Shown: positions 18,510-27,943 of the stretch, piece after piece
How positions within the stretch are numbered: position 1 is the stretch's first letter
How the letters are laid out: each line of letters opens with the position of its first letter
Source of the DNA: Bacteroidales bacterium
Lineage (GTDB): Bacteria > Bacteroidota > Bacteroidia > Bacteroidales > VadinHA17
Direction of reading: 5' to 3'
Assembly (NCBI GenBank): GCA_021371855.1
Contig: JAJFVL010000017.1
Location: forward strand, 1 to 64,000
Length of the DNA stretch: 64,000 nt
Notes under the pieces: model-generated
Seen by the model: the letters and a program-made list of their open reading frames with translations, nothing else
What the model was told of the DNA's origin: nothing
The model's database searches: none
Made by a program: the position numbers and the translations under genes

Positions 18510-20030
18510 ATGTGGAAGTTTAAAATGATTACATCAAAATCAACAACGGTGTATATCCTGTCAATTTTAATTTTGCTTATTCTTCCAAATTGTTCTGAAA
18601 AATTGCAGGATGGTGGTTTACGTATAGGTTGGGCCATGGAAGATATTACTCCAGGGGATTCTGCAATTTTATATGGCCAATATTATGACAGAATAGCAGA
18701 ATATGTCCAAAGTCCTTTGAATATAACTGCCTGTGCAATAGAATCTGTTGATAAAAACAGGAATAAAGAACAGGCTATCATGCTTTCTGCTGATTTGGTA
18801 GGGATTAAAAAAACAATGCAGGATTCATTGAGGAAATTAATTGCAAGTGAAATTCCTGATTTTGATGTGAAAAAACTTTTCATGAATGCGACGCATACAC
18901 ATTCTGCGCCTGATCCGGATGTTACCAGTGCATATGGTGGATTTGTATTGAAGAAAGCATGCAAAGCTGCTCAAGCAGCCTGGAATAATCGTAAACCTGC
19001 AGGAATCAGCAGAGGATTAGGCTATGCGGTTGTCGGACATTGCCGAAGAGTACAGTATGCAAATGGTACAACAGAAATGTACGGTTCAACTGCAAGAGAA
19101 GATTTTATCGGTATGGAAGGTGCCAGTGATCCCGGAGTAGATATGCTTTTTTGTTGGGACCTGAATAAAGAATTGACCGGAATAATAATGAATGTAAAAT
19201 GCCCATCCCAAATTACCGAAGCAAAATATTATGTTTCAGCAGATTATTGGGGTGAAGTAAGAAAACAGCTGAGGAATAAATTTTCCAAAAACATTTATGT
19301 TTTAGCTCAGTGCGGCGCCGCAGGTGATCAATCACCTCGTGACCTGCCACGCGGATACAGAGCAGGAGAACCCAACATGTGGGATATCCCAGGCGTTGTA
19401 GAAATAGGGAAAAGACTCATTCAGACCATTAACTCTGTATATCCGGATGCAAAGAATACGATTCAGACGGATCCGATTTTTAAACATGCTGTTAAAGAAA
19501 TTGATCTGCCTACAAGAAAAGTTAGCAAAGAAGAATATGAAAAATCTCTTAAAATAGTAAATGAAATTCTGTCAAGTGAACCTAAAGATATTAACTCTCC
19601 CAATACTGCATGGAACAGATTTCTTAAAGAAATGAAAGACAATGAAAAAATAATGGAATATGGTCCCTGGGATAATAAAGAAAGTGACTTTGGAATTCTT
19701 AAAATAAATCAAGTTCTTTTGAAAAATTATGCAAACCAAGATAAGAATCCATTTTATAGGACAGAGATTCACGTTATACGTCTGGGAGATGTTGCGTTTG
19801 CATCTAATCCTTTTGAGCTTTATATAGATTATGGCTTAAGTATTATGGGGAGAAGTAAAGCTAAACAGACTTTTACCATTCAATTAAGTTGCGACTATAA
19901 CGATTATTTACCAACAGCCCGAGCTATTTCAGGTGGACAGTATAGTGCACTGGTTTCCCAGGTAGGACCAACCGGAGGACAGGTTCTGGTTGATGAAACT
20001 GTCAAGTTAATTAATGATATGTGGAAATAG
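18510..20030 (+). CDS. Neutral/alkaline ceramidase-like lipoprotein
   Basis: 506-residue exported member of the ceramidase N-terminal family. A lipoprotein-like signal (ILILLILPNC) is followed by RIGWAMEDITPGDSA. The metal motif NATHTHSAP is at about 126-134. GAAGDQSPRD (about 269-278) retains the serine of the ceramidase GDxSPN nucleophile box. The C-terminus (HVIRLGDVAFASNPFELYID, then VGPTGGQVLVDETVKLIND) is shared with the proteins at 29734 and 33492. It lies 131 nt after GH78 on the same strand and is probably co-transcribed. It may hydrolyse an amide in a glycolipid or glycan; ceramide itself is not implied. An alternative ATG lies at 18525. Confidence 0.78.
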   Translation: MWKFKMITSKSTTVYILSILILLILPNCSEKLQDGGLRIGWAMEDITPGDSAILYGQYYDRIAEYVQSPLNITACAIESVDKNRNKEQAIMLSADLVGIKKTMQDSLRKLIASEIPDFDVKKLFMNATHTHSAPDPDVTSAYGGFVLKKACKAAQAAWNNRKPAGISRGLGYAVVGHCRRVQYANGTTEMYGSTAREDFIGMEGASDPGVDMLFCWDLNKELTGIIMNVKCPSQITEAKYYVSADYWGEVRKQLRNKFSKNIYVLAQCGAAGDQSPRDLPRGYRAGEPNMWDIPGVVEIGKRLIQTINSVYPDAKNTIQTDPIFKHAVKEIDLPTRKVSKEEYEKSLKIVNEILSSEPKDINSPNTAWNRFLKEMKDNEKIMEYGPWDNKESDFGILKINQVLLKNYANQDKNPFYRTEIHVIRLGDVAFASNPFELYIDYGLSIMGRSKAKQTFTIQLSCDYNDYLPTARAISGGQYSALVSQVGPTGGQVLVDETVKLINDMWK

Positions 20031-20082
20031 GGATAATGCTGATAAATACAGAGAACTATTGATGATAATAAATACCAAAATG

Positions 20083-20127
20083 AAGAATGAGTAAGACTCT
20101 ATACCATATAATCTTACTCATTCTTTT
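20083..20127. terminator. Bidirectional terminator between convergent genes
   Basis: A perfect 14-bp inverted repeat (20083-20096 and 20112-20125), followed by TTTT on the plus strand. It lies between the plus-strand ceramidase-like gene and the minus-strand dehydrogenase gene, so it probably ends both transcripts. Confidence 0.7.
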
Positions 20128-20162
20128 AATTTATCCTTACTTCTGAAAATCCCTAAATAGTT

Positions 20163-21317
20163 TTATTTCTCCAAAATAATTTTTCTCCCTGATTTATGAG
20201 ATTCCAGGGCAGCTGTAAAAAGTTCATGGCTCCACATGGTTTCTTCCGGAGTGACATTTTTAAACGGATGGGTATTCCCTCTTCCAGATAATTCCTGCAC
20301 AAAAGCACCTATCATTTGCTGAAATGCATCTGAGAAACCAAATTCAAAAATACCACCGGTTACTGAAGGTATTGCTGATTGTGATCCGCAATCAATAGTG
20401 GTCCAGCCTTGCTCTTTGCCGCTGGTTACCAGAAAATTGAATGCTTTTGGATTGTGAGAAGAGAATGTTGCGGAACCTTCTGTCCCATAAACCTCAATAA
20501 ACCAGTTATTTGTTGCCCCCGGAGCCATTCTTTTTGTCTCTACCACCATCGAGAATTCTTTACCAGTTCTTGGATCGGTGCTTCTGCAAGTAAGAACTGC
20601 ATTATCCCAGGTTTTGCATGGAACAATTCCTCCCTTACCATCTGGCCGGTTTTCTGCTATCTTCTGTAGGTCGGCATATACACTAGTTGGTTTCCATCCC
20701 ATGTTAAAGGGAACATGTAATGTGTGTATTCCCAAATCACCCATACATCCGTATTCACCGTTTATTTCAACCATTCTTTTCCAATTTATTGGTTTATTCA
20801 GGTCCATATCACTTGAATGGTGGAAACCCACTCTTACTTCAATCAGCCTCCCGTATTTTCCTGCTTTAAGCCATTTTATCAATTGCTGACAGGCAGGGAA
20901 ATAAGGAAATTCAGAACTGCAGCGAACAACAACTTCCGGATTTTCTTTTATTGCTTTAAGAATATTCTCATTTGCCTTTTTATCAATGCCGAAAGGTTTT
21001 TCTCCCAAAAGATGCTTTTTAGCCCTGATGATATCGATATATATCTGTTCGTGTAAATTATGCGGAACAGCACAATAAATGGCATCTATTTCTTTTGACC
21101 TCAATAATTCAGTGTAATCAATAGTTTTTATGCTAATCCCAGGAAAATTTTCGGTGTACCATTTCCATGTTTCCTGATTTTTATCGCAAATGCCGGAGAT
21201 AACTGGAATAAAGCCATCATCCAGAAGGTGGCACCAACGGGCAAGAGAGCTGCCAAACTCCTTGCCCATCAGACCTAATCCTATTATCCCAAAATATATT
21301 TTTTCTCTTTGCATCAC
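20163..21317 (-). CDS. Gfo/Idh/MocA-family NAD(P)-dependent dehydrogenase (cytoplasmic)
   Basis: 384 residues, no export signal. The Rossmann motif FGIIGLGLMGKEF is at the N-terminus and AIYCAVPHNLHEQIY precedes the EKP motif (GEKPFGIDKK), so the usual catalytic lysine is present. The C-terminal sheet domain carries ETKRMAPGATNNWFIEVYGT. It overlaps closely with the class III aminotransferase gene (3 nt gap) and ends the five-gene sugar operon. It likely oxidises or reduces a sugar or keto-sugar; paired with an aminotransferase it could interconvert amino, keto and hydroxy forms. Substrate is unknown. Confidence 0.85.
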   Translation of the reverse strand: MMQREKIYFGIIGLGLMGKEFGSSLARWCHLLDDGFIPVISGICDKNQETWKWYTENFPGISIKTIDYTELLRSKEIDAIYCAVPHNLHEQIYIDIIRAKKHLLGEKPFGIDKKANENILKAIKENPEVVVRCSSEFPYFPACQQLIKWLKAGKYGRLIEVRVGFHHSSDMDLNKPINWKRMVEINGEYGCMGDLGIHTLHVPFNMGWKPTSVYADLQKIAENRPDGKGGIVPCKTWDNAVLTCRSTDPRTGKEFSMVVETKRMAPGATNNWFIEVYGTEGSATFSSHNPKAFNFLVTSGKEQGWTTIDCGSQSAIPSVTGGIFEFGFSDAFQQMIGAFVQELSGRGNTHPFKNVTPEETMWSHELFTAALESHKSGRKIILEK

Positions 21318-21320
21318 AAT

Positions 21321-22718
21321 CTATTTATAGCCAAACTCTTTTTCAACTTCAGTAATTGCATCTTCAATAATATCCATACCCATCGATGCATATTTTTCGT
21401 CCATAATAAGTGGTGGTGACATACGAAGAATGTGCCCTGCAGGAACCCATGCCAGACCTTTTCTGAAGGCTTTCTGATAAACCAGTTTTCCGGCTTCTTC
21501 AAATGGTTCTTTGGTTTTTTTATCTTTTACCAGTTCAATACCCAATAAGAACCCTTTTCCTTTCACATCTCCGAGAATCGGATGCTGTTCTTTCATCTTC
21601 GTCATTCTTTTAATAAAGAATTCGCCTACTGTACGTACATTTTGCAGGATATCTTCTTCTTCAATAACTTCAATAGAAGCAAGGGCAGCAGCACATGCCA
21701 TTGGGTTCCCGCCATAACTTGAAGATGCAGATATTTTTTCAAGAGCTTCTCCGTTCTCCTCCCTGACGACCATAGCTGTAACAGGGAAACCATTACCAAA
21801 TGATTTACCGAAGGTTACAATATCAGGTGTTACACCCCAATGGCTAAGAGTAAGCCATTCGCCGGTACGACCCATTCCTGCCAATACTTCATCGTCATAA
21901 AGCAGGATATTATGTTTTTCACAGAATATTTTAAGTTTCGGGAAAAAATCTTCGGGTGGGAAAATACTTCCGCCCCAGCCTTGTGCCGGTTCCAGAACAA
22001 ATGCAGCAACGTTACCTACTGTGCCTTCCTTGAGAAAGGTTTCATAAAAATTAATATAAGCATCTGTATCAATTGTACCATCTGCTTTAGTCCAAAGAGG
22101 CCGATATGGATCAGGACGTGGCACCATATAAAATCCCGGAGCACGTGTAGGACCATAACTATGAGTTTCCCCACGCCACATCTGGGCACAGCTGACAGCA
22201 CCCATACTCTTACCATGGAAATCACGGTAACCCGAGATAAATTCATGTTTATCAGATATTGCTCTTGCTGCACGCAAAGCAGCCTCCACTGCTGAAGTCC
22301 CATCGGAATACAACTGAATTGCATTCAATTTCCCGGGAAGTACAGAAGCCATTTTTTCCATGAGTTTTTCTTTTACCGGTGTAGTAAAATCATGGGCATT
22401 CATCAGTTTTTTCGCCCAATGAGCAACTGCTTCCGATATTTTAGGATGACAATGACCCAGGGAAGTAACGTAAATGCCGGATGAAAAATCGAGGTATTTA
22501 TTCCCGTCAACATCGGTAAGAGTTATCCCGTGTCCTTCTTCAAAACAAACCGGAAATAATTTTACCTGCGAACTAAGACCTTTCATGTATCTGATCGTAT
22601 TCGCATGCATGATCTTTGATTTCGGCCCGGGAATCTCTGTGGTAATTAGCTTCGGAATCCCAACTGCACTTTCTTTCCACCAATCTTTCGACACTTTAGA
22701 TAAATTACTCATAATCAT
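21321..22718 (-). CDS. Class III PLP aminotransferase
   Basis: 465-residue fold-type I, class III (ornithine/GABA-type) aminotransferase. Visible motifs are FSSGIYVTSLGHCHPKI, YSDGTSAVEAALRAAR, the aspartate block LLYDDEVLAGMGRTGEW and the PLP lysine in FGKSFGNGFPV. A second possible ATG lies at 22712. It is the fourth gene of an operon of permease, isomerase, PfkB kinase, aminotransferase and dehydrogenase. Class III enzymes usually act on omega-amino acids or amino sugars. Its presence in a sugar operon is unusual and suggests an amino sugar or an aldehyde-forming step. Confidence 0.88.
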   Translation of the reverse strand: MIMSNLSKVSKDWWKESAVGIPKLITTEIPGPKSKIMHANTIRYMKGLSSQVKLFPVCFEEGHGITLTDVDGNKYLDFSSGIYVTSLGHCHPKISEAVAHWAKKLMNAHDFTTPVKEKLMEKMASVLPGKLNAIQLYSDGTSAVEAALRAARAISDKHEFISGYRDFHGKSMGAVSCAQMWRGETHSYGPTRAPGFYMVPRPDPYRPLWTKADGTIDTDAYINFYETFLKEGTVGNVAAFVLEPAQGWGGSIFPPEDFFPKLKIFCEKHNILLYDDEVLAGMGRTGEWLTLSHWGVTPDIVTFGKSFGNGFPVTAMVVREENGEALEKISASSSYGGNPMACAAALASIEVIEEEDILQNVRTVGEFFIKRMTKMKEQHPILGDVKGKGFLLGIELVKDKKTKEPFEEAGKLVYQKAFRKGLAWVPAGHILRMSPPLIMDEKYASMGMDIIEDAITEVEKEFGYK

Positions 22719-22791
22719 ATATTTTTAAATAATAAAAATTAATCCACAATTCATAGAATAACAATAATTACAGCCTGCTTTGCAGTTTATG

Positions 22792-23925
22792 CTAAAAAAA
22801 GATTATTTCATTAGTTTCTGATTTTATTTCTTTAGCCATTGTCTGCCAGTCACTTAAGTCACGATAAATATTGTGGCAATACAAACTGTTTCTACCTGCA
22901 AGTGCAGCATATTTTAATGCTAAATCCGGGCTTTCTCCATCAAGGATAGTTGAAAGAAATGCAGCAATAGCTGTGTCCCCGGCACCTGATGCATTTACAA
23001 TTTTTAAATTATCGGCAGGGTAAGCATTGCACCAAAATTCTCTACAATTCCAGTTTTTTTTCTGCAGATCAAAGCCTAGTCTTTCACTGATAGACGAAAC
23101 ATCGCCTGTTAACAGATAAGCTCCTCGCGTACCTGCTTTTATTAATAAAATTTTGACCCCACAATCGATTATCTGTTTTCCAATTTTACGGATAGAATTG
23201 ACTAACACCTGGTCAATAATATCAGTACTTACAGGTGAAGATAGAATCTGGTCATATTCTCCTGGTTGCATAATCTGAAAAACTTCTTCCAGACTTGGAA
23301 CAAAAATATCGATGAATGGCAATGTTTTTTGCATAATCTCAGGCCAATTTACTTTGCCTGATTCGCTTTCAGGGTCAGGCAAACTAAAGTCAAGAGATGT
23401 TAACACATTCATTTGTTGTACTTTAGAGAACATCTGAGAAAGTTGACTTCCCCCATTCAGAAAAAACTGTTTTAAAAGAGGTGGATAGCCAAAGTGAAAT
23501 AAGCGGCTTTGAGCAATAACATCGAAATTGATATAACTGCTATCAAAGATCTGATTGCACCCGGGAGATTCCAGAAAAATTCGGTCAACTCCCGGAGGAG
23601 CAATAACGATACTGAAAGCACTGCCAGCTTCTTTAGTTGTAGTAACACCTTCTGAAACACCATAATTTCCTAACCATTCTTTTGCTATTTTGCCAATAAA
23701 ATCATCACCTATTAAACCATTAAGAAAAACTCTTTTATTGAATTTTTTCATTGCAAGACCCGTGTTTGGAACAACGCCTCCCAAGACAAAATGCAAATCA
23801 CCAATTTCTATTAATTTCCCTGGTTTTAATAAATCTGATAAACTATCCAATGATCCAATATTTTTAAAATCAGGAATCATGTCAACACAAGTATAACCGG
23901 CAATTACGGCATCATACTTTTCCAT
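22792..23925 (-). CDS. PfkB-family carbohydrate kinase
   Basis: 377 residues, ribokinase-like. The N-terminal region shows GGVVPNTGLAMKKFNKRVFLNGLIGDD, and the signature NASGAGDTAIAAF near residue 310 carries the catalytic aspartate and anion hole. It should phosphorylate the sugar produced by the adjacent isomerase, using ATP in the cytoplasm. The upstream isomerase gene ends 10 nt away. The protein is longer than typical PfkB kinases (about 310), with extra sequence in the middle (about 210-290), so the sugar may be unusual. Confidence 0.87.
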   Translation of the reverse strand: MEKYDAVIAGYTCVDMIPDFKNIGSLDSLSDLLKPGKLIEIGDLHFVLGGVVPNTGLAMKKFNKRVFLNGLIGDDFIGKIAKEWLGNYGVSEGVTTTKEAGSAFSIVIAPPGVDRIFLESPGCNQIFDSSYINFDVIAQSRLFHFGYPPLLKQFFLNGGSQLSQMFSKVQQMNVLTSLDFSLPDPESESGKVNWPEIMQKTLPFIDIFVPSLEEVFQIMQPGEYDQILSSPVSTDIIDQVLVNSIRKIGKQIIDCGVKILLIKAGTRGAYLLTGDVSSISERLGFDLQKKNWNCREFWCNAYPADNLKIVNASGAGDTAIAAFLSTILDGESPDLALKYAALAGRNSLYCHNIYRDLSDWQTMAKEIKSETNEIIFF

Positions 23926-23935
23926 ATTTCTTCTA

Positions 23936-25294
23936 TTAAACGACTTTGATATTCTTCAAAAAACAAAAGTCATACAAGGATTGGGAATGATCACCATAAG
24001 ATATAATATAATGCTGGCCGGAAATGCTCTGCGCGAATTCTTCAACAGGTTTGTCAAGAAATATTTCAAGACTCGGCAATTGAGGTGCAGGATAGGACCA
24101 TCCTGCTTCTTCCCATGATTTTAATTTTCCTTCACCCGTACAAATGTGCATAGTATATTGATCACCTTTATTTGACAACCTTGCCATAGTCAGCTTACCG
24201 GTTTTTAGGGTTGAAATGTTTACAAGACCTCCGCTGATATTGCCAAATGCAGCGGGTTTTACCTTTACTTTACCATCAACGATTTCAGCAGGAACAAAAT
24301 CAGGTACTCCCAAAAGGACGCTTTTTTCGAAGAACTCATAAAATTCGAGATAAGCAGCACATTGACCAGTAATACTTTTAACTATTAACTGAGTAACTGC
24401 CCCCATTGCATCATTTTCAGGGATAGTACACAAATTCATCTCATCTGCGAGCAACATAAAAATCATAGCCGGAGGAAAACTCAGAATCTTTTTCATCCCA
24501 TCAACATCTTTTATTGATATTGCATCGAGTTTATTTTCTTCAGCAATTTTCTTAATTGCCAGGTAATAAGTTATACCCTTTTTAAGGAAATCATGATCGG
24601 CTGGTTTTTCAAAATCCCATTCTTTTTTGATTTTGTCTAATACTGCATCAATTTCTTTATCCTTAATATTTTCGCTTAATTGGAACATTTCCAACATTTC
24701 AAAAAACTCAATTTCAGTTCCAATTTTAGATTTTAGTGATATGCCCTCGTAAAGTGTATTATAAAGTTTCATATCACGAAATCCTATCATTCCCACTTTT
24801 GATTTTTCAATAGATTTAGCAGCAACAGCAGCCATTGCAAAACTTTTTATCTTTTCTAACGGAGATGGTTTACCTATGATATTATAAATATATTTGAACT
24901 TATACCCGAGGTCCTCAAATACTTTTCGAAGAGCCGTTGTACCTGCCTGAGGTGCAGGAGTAACAACACGACCATTTTCAATATCTCCGGCAAGCCCCCA
25001 CAGAATCATAGGCTTACACTTAAATTCATTCGTAATTGCAATAACAGCATGGGAAGGAATCCATCCGGCGAGACAAATGATCAAGACATCAAATTCATCT
25101 TTTTTTAAGTCCTGAATAGCCCTTTTGACATCCACCCCATTGGGATCATCTGTGACATGATCCGTGGTCAAAACCTGAATACCTAAAGATTCAACTTCTT
25201 TTCTGGCCTTTAAACATTTATCCTTAATTAATTGTTGGGGAGAATTAACTTCACCAAATCCAACAAATGCTGCTTTAATTACATATTCTTTCAT
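23936..25294 (-). CDS. L-fucose/L-arabinose isomerase-family protein
   Basis: 452 residues from the ATG at 25294 (MKEYVIKAAFVGFGEVNSP). Family features are the N-terminal Rossmann-like domain (DVLIICLAGWIPSHAVIA, PMILWGLAG) and the central domain with KVGMIGFRDMKLYNT. The metal-site regions are ISIKDVDGMK and CTIPENDAMGAVTQLIV, and the C-terminal GKLTMARLSNKGD block follows. Relatives convert aldoses to ketoses with Mn2+. It is divergent from FucI and AraA proper, so the aldose is uncertain. The start overlaps the permease gene by 20 nt, which fits translational coupling. Confidence 0.8.
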   Translation of the reverse strand: MKEYVIKAAFVGFGEVNSPQQLIKDKCLKARKEVESLGIQVLTTDHVTDDPNGVDVKRAIQDLKKDEFDVLIICLAGWIPSHAVIAITNEFKCKPMILWGLAGDIENGRVVTPAPQAGTTALRKVFEDLGYKFKYIYNIIGKPSPLEKIKSFAMAAVAAKSIEKSKVGMIGFRDMKLYNTLYEGISLKSKIGTEIEFFEMLEMFQLSENIKDKEIDAVLDKIKKEWDFEKPADHDFLKKGITYYLAIKKIAEENKLDAISIKDVDGMKKILSFPPAMIFMLLADEMNLCTIPENDAMGAVTQLIVKSITGQCAAYLEFYEFFEKSVLLGVPDFVPAEIVDGKVKVKPAAFGNISGGLVNISTLKTGKLTMARLSNKGDQYTMHICTGEGKLKSWEEAGWSYPAPQLPSLEIFLDKPVEEFAQSISGQHYIISYGDHSQSLYDFCFLKNIKVV

Positions 25295-26480
25295 TTTTAT
25301 TCTGTTTTTTTCTGTTATTAATGACTGCAACAAAAATCAGGTATAGGATACAAACAAGAGGCACTACAAAAGCTGATAAAATTGAAACGTTATCTGCGAC
25401 TATGCCCATAATGGGAGGAATTACAGCACCTCCTGCAATACAAGAAACCATTAAACCTGACAATTCATTAGTATATTTAGGCATACTTTCTATTGTAATT
25501 GAAAAAAGAAGAGGAAAAATATTAGCAAAACCAAAGCCTACAAGAAGAATTCCAATTAATGTCAGAGTAAATGAACCATAAAAAATCATGAGAATACCAC
25601 TAAGAGCAACTAAAGCAGTAATCAGTAGTAATCTCTTAGGTGTGATATGAGACATTATGAAGGACCCTAAAAACCTTCCCAATAAGATTGGGAGGTAAAA
25701 CAACGACCAACTGATTAACAGACCCATCTTCTCGACAGAAATGCCAAATTTCTCTTTTAAAAGCAAAGGTATATGAGAACTCATGCATATTTCGACACCA
25801 CAATAAATAAAAACGCCAAGTACCATAGCTAAAATATAGCCATTTTTTAGTAGCCTAAAACAAGATTTAAATGACGCATGATGATCATTTTTCTTTTCAA
25901 CTACCTTGAGTTGTCTGATCCATACAAGGGCAATTAAAACTATACATGCATATACTGGAAACAAGATGCTCCAATCGAGGCCAAATGCCCATAGCATTAC
26001 GGTAGGCAAAAGAAAACCCATGGAGGAACCTATGGTAATGAAAGCTTGCGCCAAAGAAAGGTTCCTTGAATAATGCCCCTCATCAGAAACATCCCGCATA
26101 AAAGGATTACCTGCAACCTGAAGGATAGAGCCACCTGCACCCAAAAATAGTATTGCAGCTAAAATCTTATAGAATTGAATCAATGAGGAGCTGTCAACAA
26201 CCATTTTCCCATACATCCCCGATAAAATTGGACTTATAAGACCTAATAAAGCAATTGAAAGACCAAGATTTAAAATAAATTTTTTCCCCTTCTTGTCCTG
26301 CAAGACTCCTATCGGCACCGAAAGCAGACCGTACATAATATAACCTAACAATGGCAGAAAAGTAGCCATCGTAACAGAAATTCTAAAGGACTCTTTGGCA
26401 AGACTTACCATTGGGCCAACAGCATCAATCATCCCCATCGAGAGGAAAACCAGATAAATCGGTAATGTTTTGTGTTTCAT
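25275..26480 (-). CDS. MFS permease of the FucP-like type, first gene of the sugar operon
   Basis: Starts at ATG 26480 (MKHKTLPIYLVFLSMGMID), with about 12 predicted helices and about 401 residues. Motifs GAGGSILQVAGNPFMRDVS, YCGVEICMSSHIPLLL and GFGFANIFPLLFSITIE place it with the FucP-like sugar transporters. Upstream in-frame codons to 26603 run through a palindromic leader element and are not believed coding. The conserved leader linker (TTAAAATAAATTATAT) ends 4 nt before this ATG, supporting the start. It probably imports the sugar handled by the next four genes. Confidence 0.85.
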   Translation of the reverse strand: MKHKTLPIYLVFLSMGMIDAVGPMVSLAKESFRISVTMATFLPLLGYIMYGLLSVPIGVLQDKKGKKFILNLGLSIALLGLISPILSGMYGKMVVDSSSLIQFYKILAAILFLGAGGSILQVAGNPFMRDVSDEGHYSRNLSLAQAFITIGSSMGFLLPTVMLWAFGLDWSILFPVYACIVLIALVWIRQLKVVEKKNDHHASFKSCFRLLKNGYILAMVLGVFIYCGVEICMSSHIPLLLKEKFGISVEKMGLLISWSLFYLPILLGRFLGSFIMSHITPKRLLLITALVALSGILMIFYGSFTLTLIGILLVGFGFANIFPLLFSITIESMPKYTNELSGLMVSCIAGGAVIPPIMGIVADNVSILSAFVVPLVCILYLIFVAVINNRKKQNKNERICN

Positions 26481-26507
26481 CCGTATATAATTTATTTTAA
26501 AGGTTGG

Positions 26508-26618
26508 ATGGAACCGCACATGATTAACTTCGTTGAGCTCTCCCGACAAGTCGGGATCGGTTGAAAATGAATTATATTCATTCGTATTTGTGATTGCAGT
26601 CAATCATGTGGATTTCAT
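26508..26618 (-). repeat. Palindromic leader unit 1 (before the permease gene)
   Basis: Inverted arms ATGGAACCGCACATGATT (26508-26525) and AATCATGTGGATTTCAT (26602-26618), 27 nt upstream of the permease ATG. The interior matches unit 2 except for a 33-nt nested hairpin insert at 26528-26560 (core TCCCGACAAGTCGGGA). On the sense strand one arm contains a four-codon ATG...TGA frame. Confidence 0.75.
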
Positions 26619-26864
26619 AGTTAAAAAATTAAAAACTGGTTTTTACCTACATTAATCTTAAATATTTATCAGATATCAAATTTCTGTCCAATTGGTAACA
26701 AATAAGGATATATAAATCTCCACATCTGCATTGCCCAATCTGATAATCCGGAAATAGTTTCATGGTTGTAACAATTTGTTAAAATTACTTGACTTTAAAT
26801 TTTCAATCTAACCATTTGTAGTTAACAAAAATAAAGTACAAGAAATGCAAATAAAACTACTCAC

Positions 26865-26892
26865 TTTTCAAATAATGACACTAGATTTGCAT
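26865..26892 (+). promoter_or_regulatory. Promoter block before the AraC gene
   Basis: TTTTCAAATAATGACACTAG followed by ATTTGCAT. It contains the -7 box TAGATTTG (26882-26889), about 48 nt before the AraC ATG. A near-identical block is at 39986-40014. No convincing -33 TTTG at the right distance is seen. Confidence 0.5.
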
Positions 26893-26937
26893 TATACTGG
26901 CATTTTACAATTACTTTGAGTAATTTTTGTAAAAATC

Positions 26938-27840
26938 ATGCAACCGAAACTTGAAAAAGTGCCTCATTACTCAACATCATCAATGTTCGTGAAACGAGAA
27001 ATTGTGCCCTATATGGATTATCCCTGGCATTATCATCCTGAATTTGAAATTATTTTCGTTGAAAAAAGTTATGGGGTAAGATTAATGGGAGATAACATCA
27101 GCAATTTTTCAGATGGTGATTTGATGTTTATTGGTTCTAACCTTCCTCATGTCTGGAGAAATGATAAAGATTTTTACGGAGGCCGTGAAGATCTTTTAGT
27201 TGATGTTTATGTAATCCAATTCAAGATAGATGACCTGTCAAAAGGTTTTTTTGATTTGCCCGAATTTATGCATATTAGAAAGCTATTTCTACTTGGTCAA
27301 CAGGGAGTATTAATTAAAGGCAAAGATCACAAGAAAATTTCCGACTTAATAAAAGAGGTTTACTATTCATCAGGAATTGATCGTTTAGCCTTTTTTATAA
27401 AAACGCTTGACGCTATTGCTAATACAAAAGAATACGAATTGCTTTCCAGCCCTGGTTACTCTAATTCAATAAATTCAACAGATACTGAAAGAATAAACAA
27501 AGTGATGAATTTCATAATGGAAAATTTCCCTGATGAAATTACCCTTGAAGAAATTGCAAACCTCGTTAATCTTAATAAATCATCGTTCTGCAGATACTTC
27601 AAATCGAGAACAAAAAAGACGTTTTCTCAATTCCTGAACGAAATAAGAATTGCCCATGCCTGTAAACTTTTAGTTAATGGTAATATTAAAATCTCTCAAA
27701 TTTGTTACGAAACCGGGTATAATAATATCTCACATTTCAACAGACAATTTAAATTAATAACAGGTTTAACTGCCAAAGAATATTCAAAAAAATATTTAAT
27801 AAATGCCAACCAGGAATCCGAAACTCAGATCGAAAGTTAA
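26938..27840 (+). CDS. AraC-family transcriptional regulator with cupin sensor domain
   Basis: 300 residues. The N-terminal cupin-like domain (MDYPWHYHPEFEIIFVEKSYG, SDGDLMFIGSNLPHVW, about 25-85) probably binds a sugar or derivative. The C-terminal double helix-turn-helix (about 185-285) contains EITLEEIANLVNLNKSSFCR, then KISQICYETGYNNISHFNRQ, ending TGLTAKEYSKKYL. It is transcribed divergently from the five-gene sugar operon, 458 nt from its first gene, and is the obvious candidate regulator of that operon. Substrate and operator are not visible. Confidence 0.93.
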   Translation: MQPKLEKVPHYSTSSMFVKREIVPYMDYPWHYHPEFEIIFVEKSYGVRLMGDNISNFSDGDLMFIGSNLPHVWRNDKDFYGGREDLLVDVYVIQFKIDDLSKGFFDLPEFMHIRKLFLLGQQGVLIKGKDHKKISDLIKEVYYSSGIDRLAFFIKTLDAIANTKEYELLSSPGYSNSINSTDTERINKVMNFIMENFPDEITLEEIANLVNLNKSSFCRYFKSRTKKTFSQFLNEIRIAHACKLLVNGNIKISQICYETGYNNISHFNRQFKLITGLTAKEYSKKYLINANQESETQIES

Positions 27841-27943
27841 ATCTCATAAGTTTAACAAAATTTAAAACCGGGAAGGAACATTCTTTCTCTTTCTCTCCTG
27901 ATAAGGTCATTTGTCAATAGCCATGAGATTTTATAAATAATAA

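Noticed and set aside
26481..26603. 41-codon N-terminal extension of the permease
   Set aside because: The codons run through palindromic leader unit 1; the membrane protein begins naturally at 26480.
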